From the NCBI RefSeq assembly GCF_004795015.1, contig NZ_SSBI01000004.1, positions 152,956 to 216,955 on the forward strand: a stretch of 64,000 bases of DNA, written 5' to 3'. Position 1 is the stretch's first letter, and each line of letters opens with the position of its first letter. The stretch comes from Streptomyces sp. A1277 (GTDB lineage: Bacteria > Actinomycetota > Actinomycetes > Streptomycetales > Streptomycetaceae). A program made the position numbers and the translations under genes. Shown here piece by piece: positions 24,360-32,189 of the stretch. The notes below the pieces were generated by a model. It did no database searches. It was not told where the DNA came from and was given only the letters and a program-made list of their open reading frames with translations.

Positions 24360-25507
24360 GCGGCGGACCCGGCGGGCCGGCCGGCCGCCGCCCGGGACAG
24401 GCGGTCGCTCCAGGATTCCCCCAGCACCTCGTCCACGGTCTCCGCGATGGCGTAGCACAGGTAGTAGCGGTGCAGCGGGGCCACGTCGAGCAGCAGGAGC
24501 TGCTGGTAGAACAGGTTGATCAGCAGCCGGTAGGAGGCGAACCAGTCGGTGGTGCCGGCCACGGCCCCGGAGGCGTTCACGGCCGTGTGGAAGTCGCTGC
24601 CCCGCCGGCCGGTGACGTCCTCCTGGCCGGGCGGCCCCATCGTGCGCCGGTCGAAGCCGCCCTCCCGTTCCTCCAGCGTCCGCAGGGTCAGCGCCCCCTG
24701 CGCGACGGCCGAGTCGAAGACCCCCATGCAGTAGTGGAACGCCTGACGCCAACGGGCCGCCGACGGGCTGCCGGTGTCGTCCAGGGTCTGCTGCACCAGG
24801 GCCCGCAGCAGCGGTGCGTCACCCGCGAGGCGGCGGTCGAAGGCCGGCCGTACGTCCTTGCGGGGCGCCGCCCAGGACAGGAACGCCTCGGCGTGACTGC
24901 GCAGCGAGAACACGCCGAACGGGATGCCGGAGTGGTGGGCCGCCGCCAGCGCGACCATGGCCTCGGCCACCCGGGTGGGCAGGGTGCCCGCCCCCGCGGC
25001 GGCCTCCGCGACCGCCGCCGTCAGCGGCCGGTTGATCCGGGTCAGCGCCAGGTCGCACAGGGCGTTCAGCGGCTCCGGCCAGGTGGCGGTCCGCGTGGCG
25101 TCCAGCCATTCGAGCCGGCCGTGCGGGTGCATCGGCAGATAGGGCGGCTCGACCCGCTCCAGCCTGCCGAACTCCCGGGCGCGGGCGAGGTATTCCTCCT
25201 CGCTCTGCTGCTCCTCCGGCGCCAGCGGTCCCGCGTCCAGCTTCGCCGCGAGGTCGTCCCAGGGCAGCACGGCCCCGCCCTCACCCCCGGCCGGCCGGGC
25301 CACCAGGTCCACATGGGGGCCGTGCAGCCAGCCCCGCCGCAGATACAGAACCGGCGCGTTCAGTTCCTCGTCGAGCATCCGCACGGCCGGGAGGACGGCG
25401 TTCGCCAGCCACCCGGGGTGGATGCTCCCTCGGGTGTGGAGCCGGACTCCGGTGGTGCCGCCTGGGGCACGGGCCGGAATTGCAGCGGGTTCGGTATCCA
25501 GGTTCAA
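24356..25507 (-). CDS. Divergent thiopep_ocin-domain protein, candidate pyridine synthase (TbtD-like)
   Basis: 383 residues, first gene of the modification operon. The start is TTG 25507 with only a weak AGGTGA upstream; no better start is in frame nearby. The N-terminal 90 residues have the LanB-C-like pattern in weakened form: GVRLHTRGSIHPGWLANAVLPAV near 21 and PVLYLRRGWLHGPHVDLVAR near 52. The rest is helical, ending with LINLFYQQLLLLDVAPLHRYYLCYAIAETVDEVLGESW near 320-360. Thiopeptide clusters carry two such paralogues, one for elimination and one for the formal [4+2] ring closure. This more divergent copy is the pyridine synthase candidate, but a second elimination-type role in a linear azole peptide is possible. 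Confidence 0.7.
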   Translation of the reverse strand: MNLDTEPAAIPARAPGGTTGVRLHTRGSIHPGWLANAVLPAVRMLDEELNAPVLYLRRGWLHGPHVDLVARPAGGEGGAVLPWDDLAAKLDAGPLAPEEQQSEEEYLARAREFGRLERVEPPYLPMHPHGRLEWLDATRTATWPEPLNALCDLALTRINRPLTAAVAEAAAGAGTLPTRVAEAMVALAAAHHSGIPFGVFSLRSHAEAFLSWAAPRKDVRPAFDRRLAGDAPLLRALVQQTLDDTGSPSAARWRQAFHYCMGVFDSAVAQGALTLRTLEEREGGFDRRTMGPPGQEDVTGRRGSDFHTAVNASGAVAGTTDWFASYRLLINLFYQQLLLLDVAPLHRYYLCYAIAETVDEVLGESWSDRLSRAAAGRPAGSAA

Positions 25508-25691
25508 ACCGTGTCACCTGCCGTGATCGGGGCGGTCGGGGCGAGCCGCCGCCGATCCTGCGTCGCCGCCGGGTGACCGGACAACGGTGTGGAGATCCCG
25601 GCTGACATGCGTCATGCCTTTGATGACATTGATCACTGACCCCGGAGAGGGAGTCGACGGCCGTGCGACCGGGCTGCATAGGATCGGGCGG

Positions 25692-26147
25692 ATGCGCCGG
25701 CCGCACCTTGCGGACGTCATCGCCTTCGCGGTCGACGCGCAGGAGCAGGTCCGGGGGGACGAGGACTTCGCCTTCTACGGCGCGCCCGAGCATCCGGACG
25801 GCACCGTACGCCTCGGCACGGACGGTCCCACGGAGCAGGTCGTCGCCGCCGACCTGGCGCGCCTGCCCCTGGAGGTGCACCGGGTCGCCGTCGCGGCCGC
25901 GGTCGACGGTGCCGCGACCTTCGCCGACGTCGGGGCACTGGAGATCACCGCCACGTGCGGGGCCGGCGCGGCCCCGGCCGCGCGGGCCACCCGACGCGCC
26001 CACCACCGAACGCACCATGATCCTCGCGGAGCTCTACCGCCGAGGGGCGGGCCGGCGGATGCGTGTCGTCGGGCAGGGGTACGACCACGGCCCGGCCGAT
26101 CTCGCCCGCCGCTACGGCGTCGACATCGCGGACTGGGCGGCGGGTCC
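25692..26147 (+). pseudogene. Frameshifted TerD-family remnant
   Basis: From ATG 25692 the frame encodes the TerD core GDEDFAFYGAPEHPDGTVRL and LPLEVHRVAVAAAVDG. The family's end, TMILAELYRRGAGRRMRVVGQGY then LARRYGVDIADWAAG, continues in a different frame from about 26000. The N-terminal strand normally preceding the VDA segment and about 40 residues between the halves are missing. The break falls around 25985-26010. TerD proteins bind calcium and confer tellurite/stress responses; this copy should not give a normal product. Confidence 0.65.
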
Positions 26148-26165
26148 GGCCCCCGCCGCCCCGTC

Positions 26166-26966
26166 TCAGGCGAGCTCCGCCAGGAACCCGGACAGTGCCC
26201 CGTACACCGCCTCCGGCGCGTCCAGGTGTACGTCGTGTCCCGTGCCGGGGACGCTGACGGCCCGGATGTCCGGGCGCAGGCGGAACATCTCGGTGACCTG
26301 GTCGGCGGGGATGAAGCCGGACTGGGCCAGCACGAGCAGAGTGGGGCAGGTGACGCGGGTCCACTCGTGGTGGAAGGAACGCTGGGCGAGCTCCGCCAGT
26401 GAGCGGACCATGACGTCCCGGTCGAAGCGGGGCCACCAGCCGTCTGCGCGGTGCTCCAGGCCCGCCGCCCAGCCCGCCCCGGCCCTGCCGCCGCCGAAGA
26501 ACGCGGTTGCCGCCTCGCGGGAGGGGAACGGGACCGGCCACGAGTCCAGCCAGTTGCCGATGTTCGCGGGGAGGTCCGGGTTCGGGCCGCCGGAGCCGGC
26601 TTCCACGAGGGCCAGGGCGCGGATGAGGCCGGGGTGTGCGGCGGCGGTGAGCACGGCGGTGTGGCCGCCCAGGGACTGGCCGACCAGGACGGGGCGGTGC
26701 AGGGCCAGTCGGCCGATGACGGCGACGACGTCTTCCACGTAAGCGGCGCGGGAGACGTCGTGCGGGTGGCGCTCGGCGGCGCCGTGTCCGCGTTGGTCCA
26801 CCGCGACGACCCGGTGGGTGGGGGACAGCCTCTCGGCCAGGTCGTCCCATTCGCCCGCGTGGCCGGCCAACCCGTGGAGCAGCACCACGGGTTGGCCGGG
26901 CCCGCCCCAGTCCCGGCAGGCGAGCCGGACGTCGTCTCGTATCAGCAGGTGTTCACGCCATGGCAT
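26166..26966 (-). CDS. Alpha/beta hydrolase
   Basis: 266 residues from ATG 26966 (GGAG at 9-6 bases upstream; a TTG four codons earlier is less likely). The fold markers are clear: VVLLHGLAGHAGEWDDLA (oxyanion strand-turn) near residue 27, VVAVDQRGHGAAE near 53, nucleophile elbow VGQSLGGH near 93, TLLVLAQSGFIPAD with the late acid region near 212 and the catalytic His in PGTGHDVHLDAPE near 243. Substrate is not predictable: this group includes esterases, haloperoxidase-like and C-C bond hydrolases. The gene stands alone between the TerD remnant and the ribosomal protein island. Confidence 0.85.
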   Translation of the reverse strand: MPWREHLLIRDDVRLACRDWGGPGQPVVLLHGLAGHAGEWDDLAERLSPTHRVVAVDQRGHGAAERHPHDVSRAAYVEDVVAVIGRLALHRPVLVGQSLGGHTAVLTAAAHPGLIRALALVEAGSGGPNPDLPANIGNWLDSWPVPFPSREAATAFFGGGRAGAGWAAGLEHRADGWWPRFDRDVMVRSLAELAQRSFHHEWTRVTCPTLLVLAQSGFIPADQVTEMFRLRPDIRAVSVPGTGHDVHLDAPEAVYGALSGFLAELA

Positions 26967-27119
26967 AGCGGCTCCCAAGGGCCCGGTGATCGGCTGGCCC
27001 CGATCATGCCGTAGGCGTGGTCGGCGGCGCGCTCAGGCGCCCAGGGACTTCGCCGCCTCGCGGCCGTGCTCCTGGTTGGCGAGGATGTACGGGCGCAGCT
27101 GCCGCTCGCTGATCCGTGC

Positions 27120-27163
27120 GCTCGCCGACACCGTCCGGCAGTGCCCGGACGGTGTCGGCGAGC
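27120..27163. terminator. Perfect 19-bp stem hairpin
   Basis: GCTCGCCGACACCGTCCGG (27120-27138) is followed after a 6-nt loop by its exact reverse complement (27145-27163). It sits downstream of rpsR, directly beyond another hairpin. The strength suggests a second, back-up terminator for the minus-strand ribosomal protein unit, or an insertion scar. A minus-strand frame reading through it ends with QLRPYILANQEHGREAAKSLGA at 27033 and could be a gene fragment, but I cannot identify it. Confidence 0.6.
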
Positions 27164-27166
27164 GGC

Positions 27167-27204
27167 GCTGACGCCCCGGCCCTCGCTCAAAGGCCGGGGT
27201 CAGC
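27167..27204 (-). terminator. Terminator overlapping the rpsR stop codon
   Basis: On the minus strand GCTGACCCCGGCC (including the rpsR TGA) pairs with GGCCGGGGCGTCAGC across the loop TTTGAGCGAG, with a 2-nt bulge. Its overlap with the stop codon makes it the primary transcription end for the S18 unit. Confidence 0.65.
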
Positions 27205-27439
27205 GGCCGGCGTGGGGGAGGAGGGCCATTTCGCGGGCGTTCTTGATCGCCGCGGCGAGCCGGCGCTGCTGCTGCCGGGTGACCCGGCTGACGCGACGGC
27301 TGCGGATCTTGCCGCGGTCCGAGATGAACCTCCGCAGCAGGCCGGTGTCCTTGTAGTCGATGTGCGTGATGCCGGCCGCGTCGAGCGGATTCGGCCGCGG
27401 CTTGCCCACGGGCGCGTTCTTCGTGGTGGGGCGGGTCAT
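27200..27439 (-). CDS. rpsR: 30S ribosomal protein S18, zinc-free paralogue
   Basis: 79 residues, normal S18 length. The conserved core is clear: [23 protein letters not shown] near residue 23, then [30 protein letters not shown]. It has no cysteine, i.e. the C-minus form that streptomycetes induce on zinc starvation to free zinc from ribosomes. Company of L31 type B, an L33 copy and a CobW-like protein supports that role and control by Zur, although I did not find a convincing Zur box. Confidence 0.93.
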   Translation of the reverse strand: MTRPTTKNAPVGKPRPNPLDAAGITHIDYKDTGLLRRFISDRGKIRSRRVSRVTRQQQRRLAAAIKNAREMALLPHAGR

Positions 27440-27469
27440 GGTGGCTCCCTCGGTGGTGTGGTGGGCGGG

Positions 27470-28621
27470 TCAGGCGGCGGGGTCGAGGAGTTGGTCGAAC
27501 CCGGTGGGCCGCGACCAGGAGTCGGGCCCGGACGTCAGCTCCTCGTCCGTGAGCAGGCAGGCGTCGAGCAGCGCGAGGAGGCCCGCCCGGTCGAGCCCCG
27601 GTGAGGTGAAGACCAGGTGCTGGCAGCGGTCGCCGTGTTCGGGGTGCCAGTCCAGGGCGGCGGCGGTACGGCGCTCGGCGGGCATCAACTCCCAGGCGGC
27701 GTCCGGGAGCGACGCCATCCACGGCCCCGCGTTCTCCACGCACAGGGCGCCGCCGGCCGCCTCCCAGGCGAGCAGGCTGTCCGGCCGGTCGGCGAGCCAG
27801 AACCGCCCCCGGCTCCGGGCCGCCGCACAGCACAGATCCTCCAGCGCCTCGTAGAGCCGGCCGGCGTGGAGGGGCCTGCGGCGCTGCCACACGAGCGTGC
27901 CGACCCCGTGCGCGTCGCAGTCGTGGGGGAGCCGGGCGCAGGCCGGATGCTGTGCGGCCGCCGCTGCCGCCATGTCGAAGCCCGCCGTCGCCGCCGCGCC
28001 CAACCCGCCCGAACGGAGGCGGAGTCGGGCCGCGGTGGGGTGGAGCTGCCGCAGCAGCGCGAGATCGTCCCGGCCGGTGTCGGGGCTGTCGGTCACCGCG
28101 AGCACGGGGGCGTACTCCAGCTGCCGTGCGAACGTGTCGCCGACCGTGCGCCGGTCCGTGACGGCTGCGGCCAGGCCGGCGTCCGCGAGGTCGTCGCCGT
28201 TGGACAGGCAGGGCAGGACGAGAGAGGGGTCCACGGCGGTCATCACGTTGGTGAGCCGGAAGAGGCCGTCGCCGTGGGCGGCGATCACCTCGGCCATGGA
28301 GCGGGGCTCCACGGAGTCCCACAGTTCCACGACCGCCAGGCGGGTCACGCCGTCCTCGGCCAGCCGCACCAGTTCGGGGACCAGGTCCTCGCGCAGCGCG
28401 CAGCAGGCGCAGTCGTTGACCAGGGGCGTGTCGCCGAAGGACGTTTCGCCGCCGGCGTCGCGCACGCTGCGGCGTACGGTGCCGGCCGGTCCGGCGGACA
28501 GGTCGTGGTGCAGGGCGACGCTGCCGGACACCTCGCGCAGCAGCTGCCCGACGGTCTCGCGCCGGGCGTCGGCGTGCAGCCCGGCGACGACCACCACGGG
28601 CATCGGTCCGAAGGGCGTCAT
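27470..28621 (-). CDS. CobW/ZNG1-like protein with degenerate P-loop
   Basis: 383 residues, ATG 28621 overlapping the L31 stop (ATGA). The CobW family marker CxCC is kept ([20 protein letters not shown] near residue 88), as are the switch-like [10 protein letters not shown] and the C-terminal CobW_C strands (RFWLADRP and [28 protein letters not shown]). The Walker A that should read GxxGxGKT is replaced by [16 protein letters not shown] at residues 8-23, without the glycines or lysine. GTP hydrolysis is therefore doubtful. In this genomic setting CobW-type proteins are thought to act as zinc metallochaperones for essential enzymes in zinc shortage; the altered P-loop argues for a binding or scaffold function. 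Confidence 0.8.
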   Translation of the reverse strand: MTPFGPMPVVVVAGLHADARRETVGQLLREVSGSVALHHDLSAGPAGTVRRSVRDAGGETSFGDTPLVNDCACCALREDLVPELVRLAEDGVTRLAVVELWDSVEPRSMAEVIAAHGDGLFRLTNVMTAVDPSLVLPCLSNGDDLADAGLAAAVTDRRTVGDTFARQLEYAPVLAVTDSPDTGRDDLALLRQLHPTAARLRLRSGGLGAAATAGFDMAAAAAAQHPACARLPHDCDAHGVGTLVWQRRRPLHAGRLYEALEDLCCAAARSRGRFWLADRPDSLLAWEAAGGALCVENAGPWMASLPDAAWELMPAERRTAAALDWHPEHGDRCQHLVFTSPGLDRAGLLALLDACLLTDEELTSGPDSWSRPTGFDQLLDPAA

Positions 28622-28875
28622 CGCCGCCCTCCGCCCTGTCCGTAGCGGCGCTCGAAGCGTTCGACGCGGCCGGCGGTGTCCAGGACGCGTGCGGTGCCGG
28701 TGTAGAAGGGGTGGCTCGCCGAGGAGATCTCGACGTCGACCACCGGATAGGTGTGTCCGTTCTCCCCCTCGACGGTCTTCTCGCTGGTCATCGTCGAACG
28801 GGTCAGGATGGCGAAGCCGCCGGCCTTGTCGCGGAAGACGACCGGGCGGTAGGCGGGGTGGATTCCGTGCTTCAT
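28618..28875 (-). CDS. rpmE2: 50S ribosomal protein L31 type B
   Basis: 85 residues beginning [16 protein letters not shown], followed by FAILTRSTM and [32 protein letters not shown]. The zinc-binding CxxC of type A L31 is missing, defining the alternative zinc-independent form. It overlaps the CobW-like gene by 4 bp. Displacement of zinc-L31 by this form during zinc limitation is well established in Streptomyces and Bacillus. Confidence 0.95.
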   Translation of the reverse strand: MKHGIHPAYRPVVFRDKAGGFAILTRSTMTSEKTVEGENGHTYPVVDVEISSASHPFYTGTARVLDTAGRVERFERRYGQGGGRR

Positions 28876-28943
28876 GGGTGATCGGTTCCCTGGGCCGGGG
28901 TCGGGAGTGGCTGGGTGCGGGGCGGGGACGTGCCGGCGCCCGG

Positions 28944-29078
28944 TCAGCGCTCCTCGCGGAAATCGACATGGCGGCGGGCCACCGGGTCGAACTTGCGCAG
29001 GACCAGCCGGTCCGGGTCGTTGCGGCGGTTCTTGCGCGTCACGTACGTGTAGCCGGTTTTGGCGGTGGAGCGGAGTCT
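28944..29078 (-). pseudogene. rpmG: 50S ribosomal protein L33 lacking its N-terminus and start codon
   Basis: The frame encodes [17 protein letters not shown] and then [25 protein letters not shown], the last 44 of about 54 L33 residues, nearly unchanged. The usual first ten residues (MARNxxRPxxK type) are absent: upstream in the same frame is Arg/Pro/His-rich sequence with no ATG, GTG or TTG for more than 50 codons. I found no alternative frame that supplies the missing part. Either the 5' end was lost by rearrangement or the copy uses a non-standard start. It lacks cysteines, as expected for a zinc-free paralogue. Confidence 0.7.
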
Positions 29079-29296
29079 GCCGTGAGCGGCCCGTGGGACG
29101 GGATGCCCGTGTGCGGCACGGGACGGTGGCCGGGCTTCCTGGGACGGCCGCCCCGGCCCCGGCCGGCCGGTGGAACGCGGCTGCGTACACGTGGTGTGCC
29201 GCCGTCCCGCCGGTCCGCGGGCTCTCCACGGGCGGGCGGGACGGCGGGGCGCTCTTGGCCGCGGTGCCTTCCTGAGGCAGTGGCGGCCCGCCCCGG

Positions 29297-30124
29297 TCAG
29301 GCCCCCTCGCCCCGCCCAGCCCGCATCCTGCGCTGTACGCGCCTGCCCCGGGCCACCGCCAGCGGCAGGGCCCGCAGGCCGAGGCGGGGGAAGGCGTCGG
29401 CCAGGCGGACCTGCACACCGCGCCGGCGGGGGACCGCCGTGACCGGGCGCGGGCGGTCCAGCACCTGGCGCACAACGGCGACGACCTCCTCCGGTCCGAG
29501 CAGCTTGCCGGAGAAGGAGAGCGCCGACGCCGGGTCGTCCAGCTTGTCGTGGAGCATCGGCGTCCAGATGCCGTCCGGGCACACGCAGGAGATGTCGATC
29601 CCGGTGAGTCCGGCCAGCCGCAGATCGGCGAGGGTGCTCAGGCTGAAGCCGATCGCGGCGTGCTTGGAGGCCGCGTACACCGCCTCGCCCGGGACCGGGG
29701 TCAGGCCGGCCAGCGACACGACGTTGACGATGTGCCCGCCCGTCCCGCGCATCGCCTCGATCGCGGCCACGGTGCCGTTGACGGTCCCGAGCGCGTTGAC
29801 CTCCAGCATCAGGCGGCGCACCTCGGGGGCCTGCTCCCAGGCCGGCCCCGTCACGAGCACGCCGGCGTTGTTCACCCATACGTCGAGGCGCCCCGCCTCC
29901 GCGACGGAGCGGTCCCGGGCGGCGGCGACCTGCGACGCGTCCCGGACATCGACCACCGCCCACGACACACCTGGCCCGAGCTCCGCCGCCGCCGAGCGTG
30001 CCGCGGCCTCGTCCACGTCGGTGACCAGGACCTGGTGGCCGCGCTCGACCAGGGCGGCGGCGATCAGCCGGCCGAGCCCGCGTCCCGCCCCCGTCACCAC
30101 CGCGCCCGCGCGGTCCGCGCTCAT
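29297..30124 (-). CDS. Short-chain dehydrogenase/reductase
   Basis: 275 residues from ATG 30124, overlapping the 70-aa gene's stop by 4 bp. Classical SDR motifs: [13 protein letters not shown] (cofactor loop) at residues 9-21, [11 protein letters not shown] giving an acidic residue after strand 2 (NAD preference likely), NNAGVLV near 85, VNVVSLAGL with the catalytic Ser near 134, and YAASKHA near 148. The last 40 residues are Arg-rich. Substrate unknown; the constant pairing with the small upstream gene suggests a two-gene unit. Confidence 0.87.
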   Translation of the reverse strand: MSADRAGAVVTGAGRGLGRLIAAALVERGHQVLVTDVDEAAARSAAAELGPGVSWAVVDVRDASQVAAARDRSVAEAGRLDVWVNNAGVLVTGPAWEQAPEVRRLMLEVNALGTVNGTVAAIEAMRGTGGHIVNVVSLAGLTPVPGEAVYAASKHAAIGFSLSTLADLRLAGLTGIDISCVCPDGIWTPMLHDKLDDPASALSFSGKLLGPEEVVAVVRQVLDRPRPVTAVPRRRGVQVRLADAFPRLGLRALPLAVARGRRVQRRMRAGRGEGA

Positions 30125-30333
30125 CGCCGGCCGCCTTCGGCCGTGCCGTACTCGATGGAGCCGTGGACGTCCCTCGGCACCACCGGCCGGAACCGCTTCT
30201 CCTGGTACACCGCGGCCGCCCGGCGGGCCGCCCGCAGCCGGTCGCCGCGCGGGCGCACCTCGCGCACACCGTCGAATGCGGGGACCGGCCGTGCACCGAT
30301 CGAGGTCAGCCGGTTGGTATCCGTCGCCGTCAT
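30121..30333 (-). CDS. Small hypothetical protein, 70 aa, upstream of the SDR
   Basis: Starts at ATG 30333 with GGAGAG upstream. It is Arg-rich and basic, with [31 protein letters not shown] and a C-terminal [20 protein letters not shown]. No signal peptide, membrane segment or known motif. It overlaps the SDR start (ATGA) and is likely co-translated with it. Function not recognisable. Confidence 0.55.
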   Translation of the reverse strand: MTATDTNRLTSIGARPVPAFDGVREVRPRGDRLRAARRAAAVYQEKRFRPVVPRDVHGSIEYGTAEGGRR

Positions 30334-30450
30334 GGCCCACTCTCCTCGCGCTCGCCGTCCGGCCGCAGCATGCCCGGCCGGGCGGGGCGGGATTTGTTCC
30401 GGCGCGACAAATCCGGGAAGCTCCCGGCCGTCGCCGGACGGCACGCCCCC

Positions 30451-31461
30451 TCAGGACGTACCGCGTGCCCGCCGGCGCACCTCACTGGGGCTCGCGCCGC
30501 GCCACCGCCGTACGGCGTGGCTGAGACCGGACTGGTCGGCGAAGCCCGCCATCGCGGCCACCTGGCCCAGGGGGAGGTCGGTGGTCGTGATGTAGCGCAG
30601 CGCGAGGTCCCGCCGTACGTCCTCCAGGATCTCCCCGAAGCCCGTCGACTCCGCCGCGAGCCGCCGTTGCAGGGTGCGCGGGTGCATCGCGAGGAGCCGG
30701 GCGATGTGGCCGATGGCCGGGGGAGCGATGCCCACGGTCTCGATCAGGGCGCGCCGGGCGTGCGTGGCGACCCGGTCCTCCGGGTCCGTGTGGTGACGGG
30801 CCAGGTGGTCGACGGCGAGCCGGCGGACGGCCGCGTCGCCGCTGCTGAACTCCCGGTCCAGCAACCGCCGTTCCACGCGCAGCGCGCCGGCCGGGCTCCC
30901 GAACCGCACGTCCGCGCCGAAGAAGCCGGTGTACCGGGAGACCGGCGACAGCGGCTGGTGCGGCAGCTCCACCGACCGCAGCCCGCGCACCCCGCCCACC
31001 AGCGCCGCCGCCACCCCGTGGAACAGGCCGATGCCCAGCTCCATGGCCTGCGGGGAGTACGGGGACTCGCGCGGGTCCTTGCGATAGGTCAGCGCCACCA
31101 CCTCGCGGCGCCCCCTCGGGTCCGGCTCCACCGCGATGCTGAGGGCCGGGCTGTGGACGAACAGGAACCGCGACGCGCACTCCAGCGCCTCGGCCACCGT
31201 GGACGACGCCTCGATGGCGGGCGCCAGCCGGCCCAGGATGCCGATGTCCTGGCCGCGGGCGAGACGGAGGCCGAAGTCGGGGCAGCGCAGGTCGCGGGCC
31301 GCCGCGTCGAGCATCGCGTCGTGCCCGGTGATCGGCACCAGCTCGTCGTCGGAGACCAGAGCCCGCAGCGGGATGGCGAACCGCCGGGCGAACTCGACCG
31401 GGTCACCGCCCAGTTCCTCCACGAGACGCGTGAAGCCGCGCAGACTGGCTCCCCGGATCAT
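30451..31461 (-). CDS. AraC family regulator with arabinose-binding-like (OruR/ArgR-type) N-terminal domain
   Basis: About 336 residues. ATG 31461 gives the usual beginning (MIRGASLRGF) of this AraC subgroup; GTG 31470 is an alternative. The N-terminal 200 residues fit the Arabinose_bd domain (LVEELGGDPVEFARRFAIPLRAL and FGLRLARGQDIGILGRLAPAIEASSTV). The C-terminal double HTH is at about 250-330, with IGHIARLLAMHPRTLQRRLAAES and PLGQVAAMAGFADQSGLSHAVRRWRG. It lies upstream of, and in the same direction as, the small protein-SDR pair 118 bp away, a likely target. Confidence 0.87.
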   Translation of the reverse strand: MIRGASLRGFTRLVEELGGDPVEFARRFAIPLRALVSDDELVPITGHDAMLDAAARDLRCPDFGLRLARGQDIGILGRLAPAIEASSTVAEALECASRFLFVHSPALSIAVEPDPRGRREVVALTYRKDPRESPYSPQAMELGIGLFHGVAAALVGGVRGLRSVELPHQPLSPVSRYTGFFGADVRFGSPAGALRVERRLLDREFSSGDAAVRRLAVDHLARHHTDPEDRVATHARRALIETVGIAPPAIGHIARLLAMHPRTLQRRLAAESTGFGEILEDVRRDLALRYITTTDLPLGQVAAMAGFADQSGLSHAVRRWRGASPSEVRRRARGTS

Positions 31462-31524
31462 CGCTCCCACGCGGCGATGCTAAGCGCAACGGCGGCGGGG
31501 CGCCCCACCGCCCGGCCCCGGCGT

Positions 31525-31571
31525 CGACTGGGCCCCGGAACGACTGGGCCCCGGCGCCGACTGGGCCCCGG
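31525..31571. repeat. Three near-tandem copies of CGACTGGGCCCCGG
   Basis: Exact 14-bp copies begin at 31525, 31541 and 31558, spaced 16 and 17 bp. They lie in the 148-bp region between the divergent AraC and GNAT genes, so they could bind a regulator at about 1.5 helical turns or be a slippage product. Each copy contains the palindromic GGGCCC. Confidence 0.6.
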
Positions 31572-31609
31572 GACGACCCGGCCGCCGGGCCACCGGGATA
31601 ATCCGTGCG

Positions 31610-32146
31610 GTGAGTGAGCGTGTGCGGTTGCCGGGCGGGCTGAGCCTGCGCCCCTGGGAGATGTCCGACGCCCCCGCCGTGCGGGAGGCGTTCGCCGAGC
31701 CGGGGATGGAACGGCAGGCCGACGCGCCGGTCGTTACGGTGTCCGACGCCGGGCAGTGGGTCGGGCGGCGGCAGGAGCAGTGGAGCCGGGGCGCCGCCTT
31801 CGCGTTCGCCGTCGCGGACGCGACGGGCACCGCGCTCGGCGGCGTGGCCGTGAGCGACCTGGACCCCCGGCACGCCACCGGCTGGGTCTCCTACTGGACC
31901 GGTTCCGCCGCGCGCGGCAGGGGAGCGGCGACCCTCGGCTGCCGGGCGCTCGCCGACTGGTGCTTCGCCGAACTGGAACTCTTCCGGCTGGAGCTGGGGC
32001 ACCGCACCGACAACCCCGCCTCGTGCCGGGTGGCGCTCGCCTCCGGTTTCGTCGCCGAGGGGCTGCAACGGCGGAAACTCGTGTACGACGGCATCCGCTA
32101 CGACGTCGAGACGCACGCCAGGCTCGCGACGGACCCGGCCCCGTAA
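31610..32146 (+). CDS. GNAT family N-acetyltransferase (RimJ/RimL type)
   Basis: 178 residues from GTG 31610. The RimJ/RimL-like pattern is evident: LSLRPWEMSDAPAVREAFAEP at the N-terminus, GGVAVSDLDPRHATGWVSYW near residue 80, the acetyl-CoA loop ARGRGAATLGCRALADWCF near 103 (variant of R/Q-x-x-G-x-G/A), and LFRLELGHRTDNPASCRVALASGF near 127. It would transfer acetyl from acetyl-CoA to an amine, such as a protein N-terminus or a small molecule. It stands alone; substrate unknown. Confidence 0.87.
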   Translation: MSERVRLPGGLSLRPWEMSDAPAVREAFAEPGMERQADAPVVTVSDAGQWVGRRQEQWSRGAAFAFAVADATGTALGGVAVSDLDPRHATGWVSYWTGSAARGRGAATLGCRALADWCFAELELFRLELGHRTDNPASCRVALASGFVAEGLQRRKLVYDGIRYDVETHARLATDPAP

Positions 32147-32189
32147 GGGGCTCGGCGGCCTGTCCGTGCCGGGCGATACTGTCGCCGGC

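Noticed and set aside
27200..28875. Idea that the S18/L31/L33 paralogues are self-resistance genes for the nearby thiopeptide
   Set aside because: Thiopeptides act on L11/23S rRNA or EF-Tu; these proteins form the known zinc-response set with a CobW-like protein, so adjacency is more simply coincidental.
27897..30524. 875-codon plus-strand frame across the CobW, L31, L33 and SDR genes
   Set aside because: Composition is Ser/Arg/Pro-rich with no domain, while the opposite strand encodes recognisable ribosomal proteins and an SDR.
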